Shown: positions 34,994 to 43,201 of the stretch, piece by piece | Numbering within the stretch: the first letter of the stretch is position 1 | How the letters are laid out: each line of letters begins with the position of its first letter | Source: an uncultured Eudoraea sp. | Lineage (GTDB): Bacteria; Bacteroidota; Bacteroidia; Flavobacteriales; Flavobacteriaceae | Direction: 5' to 3' | DNA: 64,000 nucleotides | Assembly (NCBI RefSeq): GCF_947260015.1 | Contig: NZ_CAMYOM010000003.1 | Span: forward strand, 124,001-188,000 | Notes under the pieces: generated by a model | Database searches by the model: none | The model's input: only the letters and a program-made list of their open reading frames with translations | Told to the model about the DNA's origin: nothing | Made by a program: the position numbers and the translations under genes

Positions 34994-35332
34994 TTATACT
35001 AAATACGTATACTTAAATCCTTTCTCATATTTTAAATCATATTCGAAGGCTCTATCCATAGAGGAATGAGAAAATGATATTATCCGGATTCCTTCTAACA
35101 AAGAAAGTGAAAAATATGCTCTTAAAATATAATAACTATCACCAAACCTTCAAGATGAAAGATATTATATGCAACAGCTCCAATTTTATTTCCTGAAATA
35201 TATCCCAACATTCCAATATCGGGAGCCAATAAAAAAAACAAAAAATCACAACCAGGAAAAAGGCAGGAAGGTAAAAAGATAGAATCCAAATCCTAACATT
35301 GCCCATTCCTCTAACTTGATAAGAGTTTTCAT
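34994..35332 (-). pseudogene. Decayed DUF4260 membrane protein gene
   Basis: The minus strand keeps a full-length but broken DUF4260 gene of about 113 codons. From the ATG at 35332 it reads MKTLIKLEEWAMLGFGFYLF to LPFSWL and then TGA, where the family has Trp. After a slip in a T run it continues in another frame with LLAPDIGMLGYISGNKIGA and VAYNIFHLEGLVIVIIF, ending at TAA. A second frame change gives SFSHSSMDRAFEYDLKYEKG before the normal end. So there is one nonsense codon and two frameshifts. Its ATG overlaps the cyclase stop (ATGA), the sign of former translational coupling. Confidence 0.85.
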
Positions 35333-36081
35333 GACTCTATAGGTTTAAATAAGACGGGCCTGCTTGGCGTAGCATCATTTTCAAATGGGGCCAGTTGCAA
35401 ATTCAAAATATAAGTACCGTCCTTAATAGAATTATTTACATAAATAAATTCTGTAATAGTTGCCTTGGTTCTCAAATTGCCTTCAACTTGCCAGAAAGCC
35501 CTATGGGCCAGAAGCGCTCCATTGTCCTTTTCCTTGTCTATAGAAGGGAGGTCTATGAGCAAGTGATTTATTCCCCTATCTACTAAATATTGAGCTGCTT
35601 CTTCTAATAAATAGGGTGGGTTTGTATTGGAATATTTCCTTGATAATTTTTCTTGAAGATTAGGTAAGGTTCTGATGATGAGCGATTCACATTTTTTATT
35701 TCCAATCACATATTGAATTTGCTTCCTGGAGACTACCAAATCATTCTGATATTTTTCCGGGGCGATGGTGACCACCTCAGCTAGGAAAAAATAGTCTGAC
35801 AATTGCTTATTTATGGAATAGCTCTCTTCTGTGATATGCCCAATACATTCTGTATGAGTCCCATGTGCATGAGGATTAAAACTGATATCGTTAAAATTAG
35901 TAGATGATCCTTCAGAAACTTTCCCAATAAAACCTTCTTCTGTATGAGGTTCTATTATAGGTGAATCCAGATTCCAGGCCCTCACATTCGATTCATTGCC
36001 CCTCAATGGAATCGAAATATCCAGAGGCTTAGACAAATCTATCTTGTATTCTTTGCTACTATGTTTTATTCGTGCGAGCAT
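35329..36081 (-). CDS. Cyclase family protein (kynurenine formamidase-like)
   Basis: 250 residues. The metal-binding motif FNPHAHGTHTECIGHI corresponds to the HxGTHxDxPxH signature of the cyclase/KynB family, with Glu-Cys-Ile-Gly before the last His. LLIDLPSIDKEKDNGALLAH and HRAFW contain further conserved residues. Members hydrolyse N-formylkynurenine or related amides. No tryptophan-degradation gene lies nearby, so the substrate is open. It follows hemW by 18 bases. Confidence 0.85.
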   Translation of the reverse strand: MLARIKHSSKEYKIDLSKPLDISIPLRGNESNVRAWNLDSPIIEPHTEEGFIGKVSEGSSTNFNDISFNPHAHGTHTECIGHITEESYSINKQLSDYFFLAEVVTIAPEKYQNDLVVSRKQIQYVIGNKKCESLIIRTLPNLQEKLSRKYSNTNPPYLLEEAAQYLVDRGINHLLIDLPSIDKEKDNGALLAHRAFWQVEGNLRTKATITEFIYVNNSIKDGTYILNLQLAPFENDATPSRPVLFKPIES

Positions 36082-36099
36082 GGTTTCTAATCAAAATTC

Positions 36100-37233
36100 T
36101 TATTTCAATTTAATCATAAATAAATCACTTGCAATCCCATCACATAAAAACTTTCCTTTTTTAGTAACACATAACTTGTCCCCATCAGTAAAGAGCAATT
36201 CTTCTTTTAAATGTTTATCTGATTGCTGCAATAGGTATTCATAATACGAATTGCCGAATTCTGTTTGAATTTTGTAAAGTGAAATCCCCCAAATTGTACG
36301 CAAGCCAGTCATCACATATTCGTTATATCTGTCGGTTTTGGTTAGTGTTTCTTCCTCTAATGGGAGGAGCTTCTGATTAATCGACTTTATATATTTTGAA
36401 TTATTATTGATATTCCATCCTCTTTTAATCCCATTATATGAATGTGCAGAAGGACCTATCCCTATATACTTTTCCCCTTGCCAATATGCGGTGTTGTTCT
36501 TTGAAAAATAGCCTTTTTTTCCAAAATTGGAAATTTCATAATTAACGTATCCTTCACCCTCTAAAAGATCGAGCAGTATATAAAACTGCTGTTGCGTTAT
36601 TTCATCATCAACATCCGGAATTACCCCCTTTTCTATAAAAACCTTTAATGCTGTTTTGGGTTCCACGGTCAATGCGTAGCTTGAAATATGAGGCAAACTA
36701 TAGGATAGTGCTTTGGCGATATTCTCCTCCCAGCGATCATTCGTCATCCCGGGTATTCCGTAGATAAGGTCAATAGAAATATTATCAAAATGTTTTTTGG
36801 CTTCCCTAAGACAGAGCTCTGCTTCATTCGCGTTATGCGCCCTGTTCATTAATTTTAAATCCTGATCAAAAAAGGATTGTATGCCAATACTTAATCTGTT
36901 GATAGACGAATCCCTGAGTTCTTTAATTTTGATTACCGACAAATCATCAGGATTAGCTTCCAATGTAATTTCAGGCGCTTCAATCACCTTATAGTTCCTG
37001 TAAACTGCATCCACCAAGTACTGAATTTCGGCTATTTGCAATACAGATGGAGTTCCGCCACCAAGATATATGGTTCCTATCTCCTCTTTCTTAAACGCCT
37101 CCTTTCTCAATATCAACTCCTGCTCCAGAGCCAAAATCAACTGGTTTTTTTTAGCCAGGTTAGTGGAAAAGTGAAAGTCACAATAATAACAGGCCTGTTT
37201 GCAAAATGGAATGTGTATGTAGATGCCAGCCAT
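36100..37233 (-). CDS. hemW: Heme chaperone / radical SAM protein HemW
   Basis: 377 residues. The radical SAM cluster motif is CKQACYYCDF at the N terminus (CxxxCxxC), followed by the family stretches IYLGGGTPSVL, TLEANPDDL, RLSIGIQSFFDQDLKLMNRAH and GIGPSAHSYNG. HemW resembles coproporphyrinogen III oxidase HemN but acts in heme insertion into respiratory proteins. It lacks the extra Cys of true HemN (CxxxCxxCxC). Its start shares one base with the DUF3667 stop. Confidence 0.93.
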   Translation of the reverse strand: MAGIYIHIPFCKQACYYCDFHFSTNLAKKNQLILALEQELILRKEAFKKEEIGTIYLGGGTPSVLQIAEIQYLVDAVYRNYKVIEAPEITLEANPDDLSVIKIKELRDSSINRLSIGIQSFFDQDLKLMNRAHNANEAELCLREAKKHFDNISIDLIYGIPGMTNDRWEENIAKALSYSLPHISSYALTVEPKTALKVFIEKGVIPDVDDEITQQQFYILLDLLEGEGYVNYEISNFGKKGYFSKNNTAYWQGEKYIGIGPSAHSYNGIKRGWNINNNSKYIKSINQKLLPLEEETLTKTDRYNEYVMTGLRTIWGISLYKIQTEFGNSYYEYLLQQSDKHLKEELLFTDGDKLCVTKKGKFLCDGIASDLFMIKLK

Positions 37234-37976
37234 TAACTATTTTGAAATAAAACTATAAGATAAGACAACCCATAACTTATTGCCACGTATGAAATGTAGG
37301 AAAGTATAAATACCAAAATAGATTTTAGAATTGTAGCTATTCTTTTTGTTTGTATAAAGGACACCATTGAATATATAAAATATACTAACATTACCAGCAT
37401 GCCTAAGGGCTGCAATTCTTTTTTCCCCCAAACTACCAAAAACATGTTTAGGGTAGTGAATAAGGTATACATGCCGGTTAAATAAAATGATACCGCTAAA
37501 AATTCTGCAAGGGTATATTTCTTATAAAAGAATAGTTTGGAAAATAAGGCTAATGTAAACGGAAAAAAAAAGAGTAATTTATCTATGTTAAATAACATAA
37601 AATCACGTGCCTTGGTTAAAAGTTGACCATCCTGGGTGTCTTCAACTACAACTACGGTATCGCTAAAAGGGTCAAAACCAATCGCAGAACGAATAAGGAG
37701 ATATGCTACTGTGGTAAGTATAAAAAAGGCAACCGGCTTGTAATATTTCTTCCGCTTGCCCTCAAGATACTCCCTTAATACAATACCGGGATTTACCAAG
37801 AGGAGTTTTAAAGTGATAAAAAGCGGTGCATTTACTGAGAAAGCAGCATCCATAAAGTCGTGGATAGTTTCCTTAAAACTAACCTTATAAACCGATGTCC
37901 GCTGCCCACAATGTGCGCAAAAGGAATCTTTTGTTATTGCACCACAATTCTTGCAATATTTGGAGTCTGAAGTCAA
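37233..37976 (-). CDS. DUF3667 membrane protein with zinc ribbon
   Basis: 247 residues. An N-terminal zinc ribbon (CKNCGAITKDSFCAHCGQRT) precedes FKETIHDFMDAAF and NPGIVLREYLEGKRKKYYKPV, the hallmark of DUF3667, followed by about five membrane helices. Function unknown. The start is a TTG six bases after the ruvC stop; no ATG is available before the zinc ribbon. Confidence 0.85.
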   Translation of the reverse strand: MTSDSKYCKNCGAITKDSFCAHCGQRTSVYKVSFKETIHDFMDAAFSVNAPLFITLKLLLVNPGIVLREYLEGKRKKYYKPVAFFILTTVAYLLIRSAIGFDPFSDTVVVVEDTQDGQLLTKARDFMLFNIDKLLFFFPFTLALFSKLFFYKKYTLAEFLAVSFYLTGMYTLFTTLNMFLVVWGKKELQPLGMLVMLVYFIYSMVSFIQTKRIATILKSILVFILSYISYVAISYGLSYLIVLFQNS

Positions 37977-37982
37977 TACTAT

Positions 37983-38534
37983 TTATTTTAACCGATCTTC
38001 ATTTTGTTTTACGAATGCAGACCATCCGGTATAACCCTTTCCTGCTTCCACCCTTCCTTCATTATAGAAATGACATACCGCAGCCGCAAGGCCATCTGTA
38101 CTGTCAAGATTTTTTGGGAGTGATTTTAATCCAAGGGTACTTTGAAGCATTTTTGCTACCTGTTCTTTACTGGCATTGCCATTACCCGTAATCGCCATTT
38201 TTATTTTTTTTGGCATATATTCTGTTATTGGAATTTGCCTGGAGAGTCCGGCTGCCATGGCCACTCCCTGTGCCCGGCCAAGTTTTAGCATAGATTGGAT
38301 ATTTTTCCCATAAAAAGGGGCTTCAATGGCAATTTCATCCGGATGGTAGGTGTCAATCAGTTCAATGGTTCGTTCAAAAATAAGCTTGAGTTTGGTAAAT
38401 GGGTCCTTGTATTTTTTGAGTAATAATTCGTTCATTTGAACAAATGTCATCTTCTTCCCTTTCACCTTAATGATGCCGAATCCCATGATAGTAGTTCCCG
38501 GGTCAATCCCCAATATGATTTTTTCGTTTTGCAA
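37983..38534 (-). CDS. ruvC: Holliday junction resolvase RuvC
   Basis: Endonuclease that resolves Holliday junctions with RuvAB. 183 residues. The four catalytic acids are in place: Asp in LGIDPGTTIMGFG, Glu in EIAIEAPFYGKN and the C-terminal Asp pair in LDSTDGLAAAVCH. The start is TTG (MQNEKIILGID), one base after the upstream stop. A lipoprotein gene and DUF3667/hemW flank it on the same strand. Confidence 0.95.
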   Translation of the reverse strand: MQNEKIILGIDPGTTIMGFGIIKVKGKKMTFVQMNELLLKKYKDPFTKLKLIFERTIELIDTYHPDEIAIEAPFYGKNIQSMLKLGRAQGVAMAAGLSRQIPITEYMPKKIKMAITGNGNASKEQVAKMLQSTLGLKSLPKNLDSTDGLAAAVCHFYNEGRVEAGKGYTGWSAFVKQNEDRLK

Positions 38535-38535
38535 T

Positions 38536-39021
38536 TTATTTTGTTTCCTCTGAATTTAAAATTATAGGGATCCTGCACTTGGCATTCACAGGTATTCCTC
38601 TTTTTAAAGCCGGCTCCACCGGGGGCAGACTTTTAAGACTTCTACTGATAATCCCATCAAATTCGGGAATCTGTTCCTGAATAATACTGTTTTTATCAAT
38701 ATTTAAAACGCTTATTTTTCCTTCTTTATCCACCAGAAAATCTACATATACTACTTCCTCAACATCTTTGTCCAATATAAATTCGAATTCCTGTAGGATC
38801 ATAGAAAAATGCAAAAGCAATGTATTTTCAAAGCACTCTTTTTGGGCAGATTTAGATACTGTTTCGTCGCAATCATCAAAGAGTGGATATTGGTCTACAT
38901 CGTTCCAATTGATTGCCTGTAATTCTTTTTCCACCAGTCTTTGGGTTTTCACATCTGTAGAAGTAAACAAATTACAGGAAGACAGCAAGTAAAGACAAGA
39001 CAAAATTAGTAACTTCCTCAT
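38536..39021 (-). CDS. Predicted lipoprotein with TonB-C-like end
   Basis: 161 residues. Lipoprotein signal ILSCLYLLSSC. The C-terminal half (EEVVYVDFLVDKEGKISVLNI, SLKSLPPVEPALKRGIPVN and CRIPIIL) resembles the C-terminal domain of Bacteroidota TonB-like proteins. Four further cysteines are in the mature part. It abuts ruvC. Function unknown. Confidence 0.72.
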   Translation of the reverse strand: MRKLLILSCLYLLSSCNLFTSTDVKTQRLVEKELQAINWNDVDQYPLFDDCDETVSKSAQKECFENTLLLHFSMILQEFEFILDKDVEEVVYVDFLVDKEGKISVLNIDKNSIIQEQIPEFDGIISRSLKSLPPVEPALKRGIPVNAKCRIPIILNSEETK

Positions 39022-39152
39022 ATAAGCGGTATTCCTTGCGGAAAATTACAACTTTTTCGGGCAATTAAGCTTCAGAAATTCAGGATTTCGTGCATCCCTG
39101 AAAAGACATGTAACAAATAGATCCTATCTTCGTCCAATAACAAATAGTTTTT

Positions 39153-39668
39153 ATGGACATTGCCTTATTCTTATTGGGATTTATCTTTATGCTTATAGGA
39201 ATTTTAGGAAGTTTTTTACCTGTTTTACCCGGCCCTACAATAAGCTGGTTAGGTCTTTTATTATTGGTTCTTACGAAAGCAGTACCTAATGACTGGTGGT
39301 TTTTGGGGGTTACTCTTTTAGTTGCGTTAATTGTATTGACATTAGATTACATTATCCCGGCAATGGGCACTAAAAAGTTTGGGGGCAGTAAGGCTGGAAT
39401 GTTTGGGACCGTAATTGGGCTTCTTGTAGCAATAATATTTCCAATACTGGGTATTTTTGGTATAGTTATATGGCCGTTTATTGGTGCATTGATTGGAGAG
39501 TTAATAAATAAGGCAGAGAGCAAAACGGCGCTTAAAGCCGCTTTTGGTTCCTTTATTGGTTTTCTTACCGGGACCTTCTTAAAATTTGTGGTAACTATAA
39601 TTTATTTTGGACTCTTTATAGCCAAAAGCTGGGAATATAAGGAAGAATTATTTTCATTTTTTTACTAG
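39153..39668 (+). CDS. DUF456 membrane protein
   Basis: 171 residues with about five membrane segments. Typical DUF456 stretches are GSFLPVLPGPTISWLGLLLL, TLDYIIPAMGTKKFGGSKAG and a Gly-rich middle (GTVIGLLVAIIFPILGIFG). Function unknown. Its end lies three bases from the convergent nitroreductase stop. Confidence 0.88.
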   Translation: MDIALFLLGFIFMLIGILGSFLPVLPGPTISWLGLLLLVLTKAVPNDWWFLGVTLLVALIVLTLDYIIPAMGTKKFGGSKAGMFGTVIGLLVAIIFPILGIFGIVIWPFIGALIGELINKAESKTALKAAFGSFIGFLTGTFLKFVVTIIYFGLFIAKSWEYKEELFSFFY

Positions 39669-39671
39669 CTC

Positions 39672-40235
39672 CTAATTAAACCAAACCACCTTGTCCTCAA
39701 CAGGTTTTCTTTCCCCAACAGAGATTTCTTCTTCGTAACGTCCCATATATAAAAACCCGAGACATTGTTCTCCATCACCCAGTTCAATAAATTCACCCAT
39801 ATATTTTATCAGACCCGGTGAACTCCAATAACATCCTATCCCCATTTCTGTGCAGCAAAGCCAAATATTCTGAACAGCCATTGCTGTGGCTGCAATTTCT
39901 TCCCATTCCGGAAGACTTTCATTTGGGTCTCTTTGCATACATATTGCAATAACAACCGCGGACCTGCCAGGGTTTTCAAGGAGTTTTTTCACTTTAAAAG
40001 CCTTTGGGTTCGCCTCTGTTTCTTCGTACTTCTTTGCAAGGAATTGTCCGAGCTGCTCTTTAGAATCTTCTAAAAAGACCTTAAACCTCCAGGGTTCTGT
40101 TTTTTTATGTGTTGGTGCCCAGTTAGCTGCTTCCAGGATTTTTTCAATCTCCGATCTATTTATAGGTTGGTTCGTATATTGAGCGGGAAATACAGATCGC
40201 CTCTTTTTAATCAATTCAAATACCATTCTAGACAT
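39672..40235 (-). CDS. Nitroreductase family protein
   Basis: FMN-dependent NAD(P)H oxidoreductase of the nitroreductase superfamily, 187 residues. FELIKKRRSVFPAQYTNQPI carries the FMN phosphate-binding basic residues. ANWAPTHKKTEPWRFKVF and MAVQNIWLCCTEMGIGCYW are conserved. The physiological substrate is unknown. Divergent from the hut operon. Confidence 0.9.
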   Translation of the reverse strand: MSRMVFELIKKRRSVFPAQYTNQPINRSEIEKILEAANWAPTHKKTEPWRFKVFLEDSKEQLGQFLAKKYEETEANPKAFKVKKLLENPGRSAVVIAICMQRDPNESLPEWEEIAATAMAVQNIWLCCTEMGIGCYWSSPGLIKYMGEFIELGDGEQCLGFLYMGRYEEEISVGERKPVEDKVVWFN

Positions 40236-40353
40236 TTTAGGTTTGCAAAGTTAGAATTTCTATCCTTGATATAATGCTCAAATTAAAGTGGGGCTAGAAT
40301 TCCATTTTTCTGAAACTTAATGAATACATTTATAGTACTAAAAATTCTATTTA

Positions 40354-41934
40354 ATGGTTTCAACAACTGATAACTTTCTGTATGGAGAAGAAGCACTTAG
40401 TTGCAGCCTTGCATTGAGAATTGCAAGAGGCACAGTTCAAGGCCAATTATCAAATGTTGCGCGAAAACGGGTCCGGGACAGCAAACTTGTGGTTGAAAAC
40501 ATAGTTGAAAAAGGGCAGGCTGTTTATGGGATAAATACTGGGTTCGGGCCTTTGTGTACTACAAATATTTCTAAAGAAGAAACCAGAGTTTTACAGACAA
40601 ACATCCTTAAAAGCCATAGTGTTGGCGTCGGCAAGCCCATTAAGACGGAACTGGCAAAACTAATGCTCATTTTAAAGATACACTCGCTTGCCAGGGGGTA
40701 TTCAGGTATTGCAGAAGAAACCTTAGACAGAATTCTATGGCATATAGAAAACGATGCAATCCCACTGGTTCCTTCTCAAGGATCAGTAGGAGCCTCTGGT
40801 GATCTGGCTCCTCTTGCCCATCTGTTTTTACCTCTAATAGGTCTTGGCAAGGTGCTATTTGAAAACAAAATTATACTCACCGAAGAACTATTTAAAAAAA
40901 CAGGCTTGAAACCTCTGGAACTTGGCCCCAAAGAGGGATTGGCGCTTATCAACGGTACTCAGTTTATCGCTGCACATGCTATAAAAGTATTGGAAAAACT
41001 ACACAATTGCCTCTCGCATGCCGATATTATAGGTGCTATGATGATAGAAGGATTGCAGGGCTCCGTTAAGCCCTTTTACAATGAATTACATAGCCTGCGG
41101 CCATTTAAGGGAAACATTCATGTAGCAGAAAGGGTTAAATTACTTTTAAAAGGTTCTGAGATCATGGAGAATCATATTGATTGTGAGAAGGTACAGGATC
41201 CTTATTCACTGCGTTGTATCCCTCAGGTTCACGGAGCATCCAGAAATTCCTGGTTACACCTTAAGGAATTGGTACATATAGAATTAAATGCTGTAACAGA
41301 TAATCCAATTATTATTAATGAAGACTTGACAATTAGTGGGGGTAATTTTCATGGACAACCGCTTGCCATGGCACTGGATTATGCATGCCTCGCATCTTCG
41401 GAACTTGGTAATATATCAGACAGGCGGATTTATCTGGCACTGGAGGGCAATAGCCCGGGTGTTCCTAAATTGCTCATGGAAGATACGGGTATAAATTCAG
41501 GATACATGATCCTTCAATACACCACCGCGGCTTTGGCCAGTGAAAACAAAGGACTTTGTTTTCCTTCCAGCGCCGACAGCATTCCCACTTCCATGGGGCA
41601 GGAAGACCATGTAAGTATGGGGTCTATTGCCGGGAGAAAAGCTTTAAGAGTACTTGGGAATTTAGAGAAAATATTAGCTATCGAATTACTTACTGCTACC
41701 CAGGCTTTTGAATATAGAAAACCATTAAAATCGGGAATATTGCTTGAAGAAGTACATAAGGAAGTTCGTAAAAAAGTGGCCTTCGCAAAAAAAGACAGGG
41801 TTTTTGCTGATGACATAGAACAAGGAATAGAATTGGTAAAAAACCAAACCATAATAAAGCGTATTAAAAAGGTTTGTAAAAGAAAGAATCTCTCCTTACA
41901 GACAACTTTTTCAGAAGAGTTTGAAAACTACTGA
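40354..41934 (+). CDS. hutH: Histidine ammonia-lyase
   Basis: First step of histidine degradation: histidine to urocanate and ammonia. 526 residues. The MIO cofactor forms from ASG in SQGSVGASGDLAPLAHL. Other family stretches are YGINTGFGPLCT, PQVHGASRNSW, and CFPSSADSIPTSMGQEDHVSMGS. It opens a tight hutH-I-U-G operon with gaps of 5 bases each. About 120 bases of divergent upstream region must hold the promoter. Confidence 0.96.
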   Translation: MVSTTDNFLYGEEALSCSLALRIARGTVQGQLSNVARKRVRDSKLVVENIVEKGQAVYGINTGFGPLCTTNISKEETRVLQTNILKSHSVGVGKPIKTELAKLMLILKIHSLARGYSGIAEETLDRILWHIENDAIPLVPSQGSVGASGDLAPLAHLFLPLIGLGKVLFENKIILTEELFKKTGLKPLELGPKEGLALINGTQFIAAHAIKVLEKLHNCLSHADIIGAMMIEGLQGSVKPFYNELHSLRPFKGNIHVAERVKLLLKGSEIMENHIDCEKVQDPYSLRCIPQVHGASRNSWLHLKELVHIELNAVTDNPIIINEDLTISGGNFHGQPLAMALDYACLASSELGNISDRRIYLALEGNSPGVPKLLMEDTGINSGYMILQYTTAALASENKGLCFPSSADSIPTSMGQEDHVSMGSIAGRKALRVLGNLEKILAIELLTATQAFEYRKPLKSGILLEEVHKEVRKKVAFAKKDRVFADDIEQGIELVKNQTIIKRIKKVCKRKNLSLQTTFSEEFENY

Positions 41935-41939
41935 TTACT

Positions 41940-43196
41940 ATGGAGCAATTAACACTTATTGGTCCCTTAAGCCAGGTAATTCCCATGACAGGAATAACCA
42001 TAAAAGGTGCTGTTCCCGATAGTCAACTACGGATAATTGAAAATGCAGGAATTCTTTTTGCTGATGGCCGTATAAAAACTATTGGCAGATATAAAAAACT
42101 CGCAACCGAAGTAAAAGATCTGAATGTAAAATTAATTCGGTTAGAAGGAAATCATATTTGCCTTCCGGGATTTGTAGATTCTCATACACATATTTGTTAT
42201 GGAGGATCCAGAGCAAGGGATTATGCCATGAGGAATGCAGGCAAGACGTATTTGGAAATTGCGGAGGAAGGTGGTGGTATTTGGGATACTGTACAACAAA
42301 CAAGAAAGGCCACTAAAGAAGAGCTGATCAAGGGAATAATTAAAAGAGCCAAACAGCATCTTAAAAATGGCGTAACCACCATTGAGGTTAAAAGTGGTTA
42401 CGGCCTTTCAATAAAGGAAGAACTTAAAATGTTACAGGCAATTAAGGAGGCTGATGAACAGTTTCCGTTAGATTTTGTCTCCACTTGTTTAGCCGCTCAT
42501 ATGCTCCCCAGGGATTTTAGGGGTAGTTCGTCAGAGTATCTATCAGAAATAAGCGAGCAACTGTTCCCTATTTTAAAGAAGGAAAAATTATCAAACAGAG
42601 TTGATGCTTTTATTGAAAAAGGGGCATTTAACAACTCAGAAATCGCGCCTTACCTTTCCAAAGCCATTGAAATGGGTTTTGATATTACCATCCATGCAGA
42701 TCAGTTCTCTGTTGGTGGAAGTAAGGTTGCTGTTAAATTTAATGCTGTTAGTGCAGATCATTTAGAGGCAAGCACATCCCATGAAATAGAATTATTGGCA
42801 AAAAGTGATGTGATTGCCACAGCACTTCCCGGGGCATCATTGGGATTAGGATGTAGTTTTACACCTGCCAGGAAAATTCTGGATGCAGGTGGTGCTCTGG
42901 CTATTGCCAGTGATCATAATCCGGGCTCTGCCCCTATGGGCGATCTTCTTACCCAGTGCGCCATATTGGGAACCATGCAAAAATTAACAAATGCCGAAGT
43001 ATTAGCAGGAATAACATTCAGGGCGGCGGCGGCACTTAAATTGCCGGATAGAGGCAAATTGAAAGCCGGTTATCTCGCCGATTTTAACCTGTTTCATACT
43101 GACAATTTTAATGAAATTCTATACAACCAAGGGGCTTTTAAACCATGTATGGTTTATAAAGAGGGAAAATTGATTTATAATAAACATAACCCATAA
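41940..43196 (+). CDS. hutI: Imidazolonepropionase
   Basis: Third step of histidine degradation: 4-imidazolone-5-propionate to N-formimino-L-glutamate. 418 residues of the amidohydrolase superfamily. The metal ligands are HTHICYGGSRARDYAMR, the His in DITIHADQF and Asp in AIASDHNPGSAP. EVKSGYGLSIKEELKML is typical of HutI. No signal peptide, unlike the amidohydrolase at 5987-7261. Confidence 0.96.
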   Translation: MEQLTLIGPLSQVIPMTGITIKGAVPDSQLRIIENAGILFADGRIKTIGRYKKLATEVKDLNVKLIRLEGNHICLPGFVDSHTHICYGGSRARDYAMRNAGKTYLEIAEEGGGIWDTVQQTRKATKEELIKGIIKRAKQHLKNGVTTIEVKSGYGLSIKEELKMLQAIKEADEQFPLDFVSTCLAAHMLPRDFRGSSSEYLSEISEQLFPILKKEKLSNRVDAFIEKGAFNNSEIAPYLSKAIEMGFDITIHADQFSVGGSKVAVKFNAVSADHLEASTSHEIELLAKSDVIATALPGASLGLGCSFTPARKILDAGGALAIASDHNPGSAPMGDLLTQCAILGTMQKLTNAEVLAGITFRAAAALKLPDRGKLKAGYLADFNLFHTDNFNEILYNQGAFKPCMVYKEGKLIYNKHNP

Positions 43197-43201
43197 GGAA
43201 G

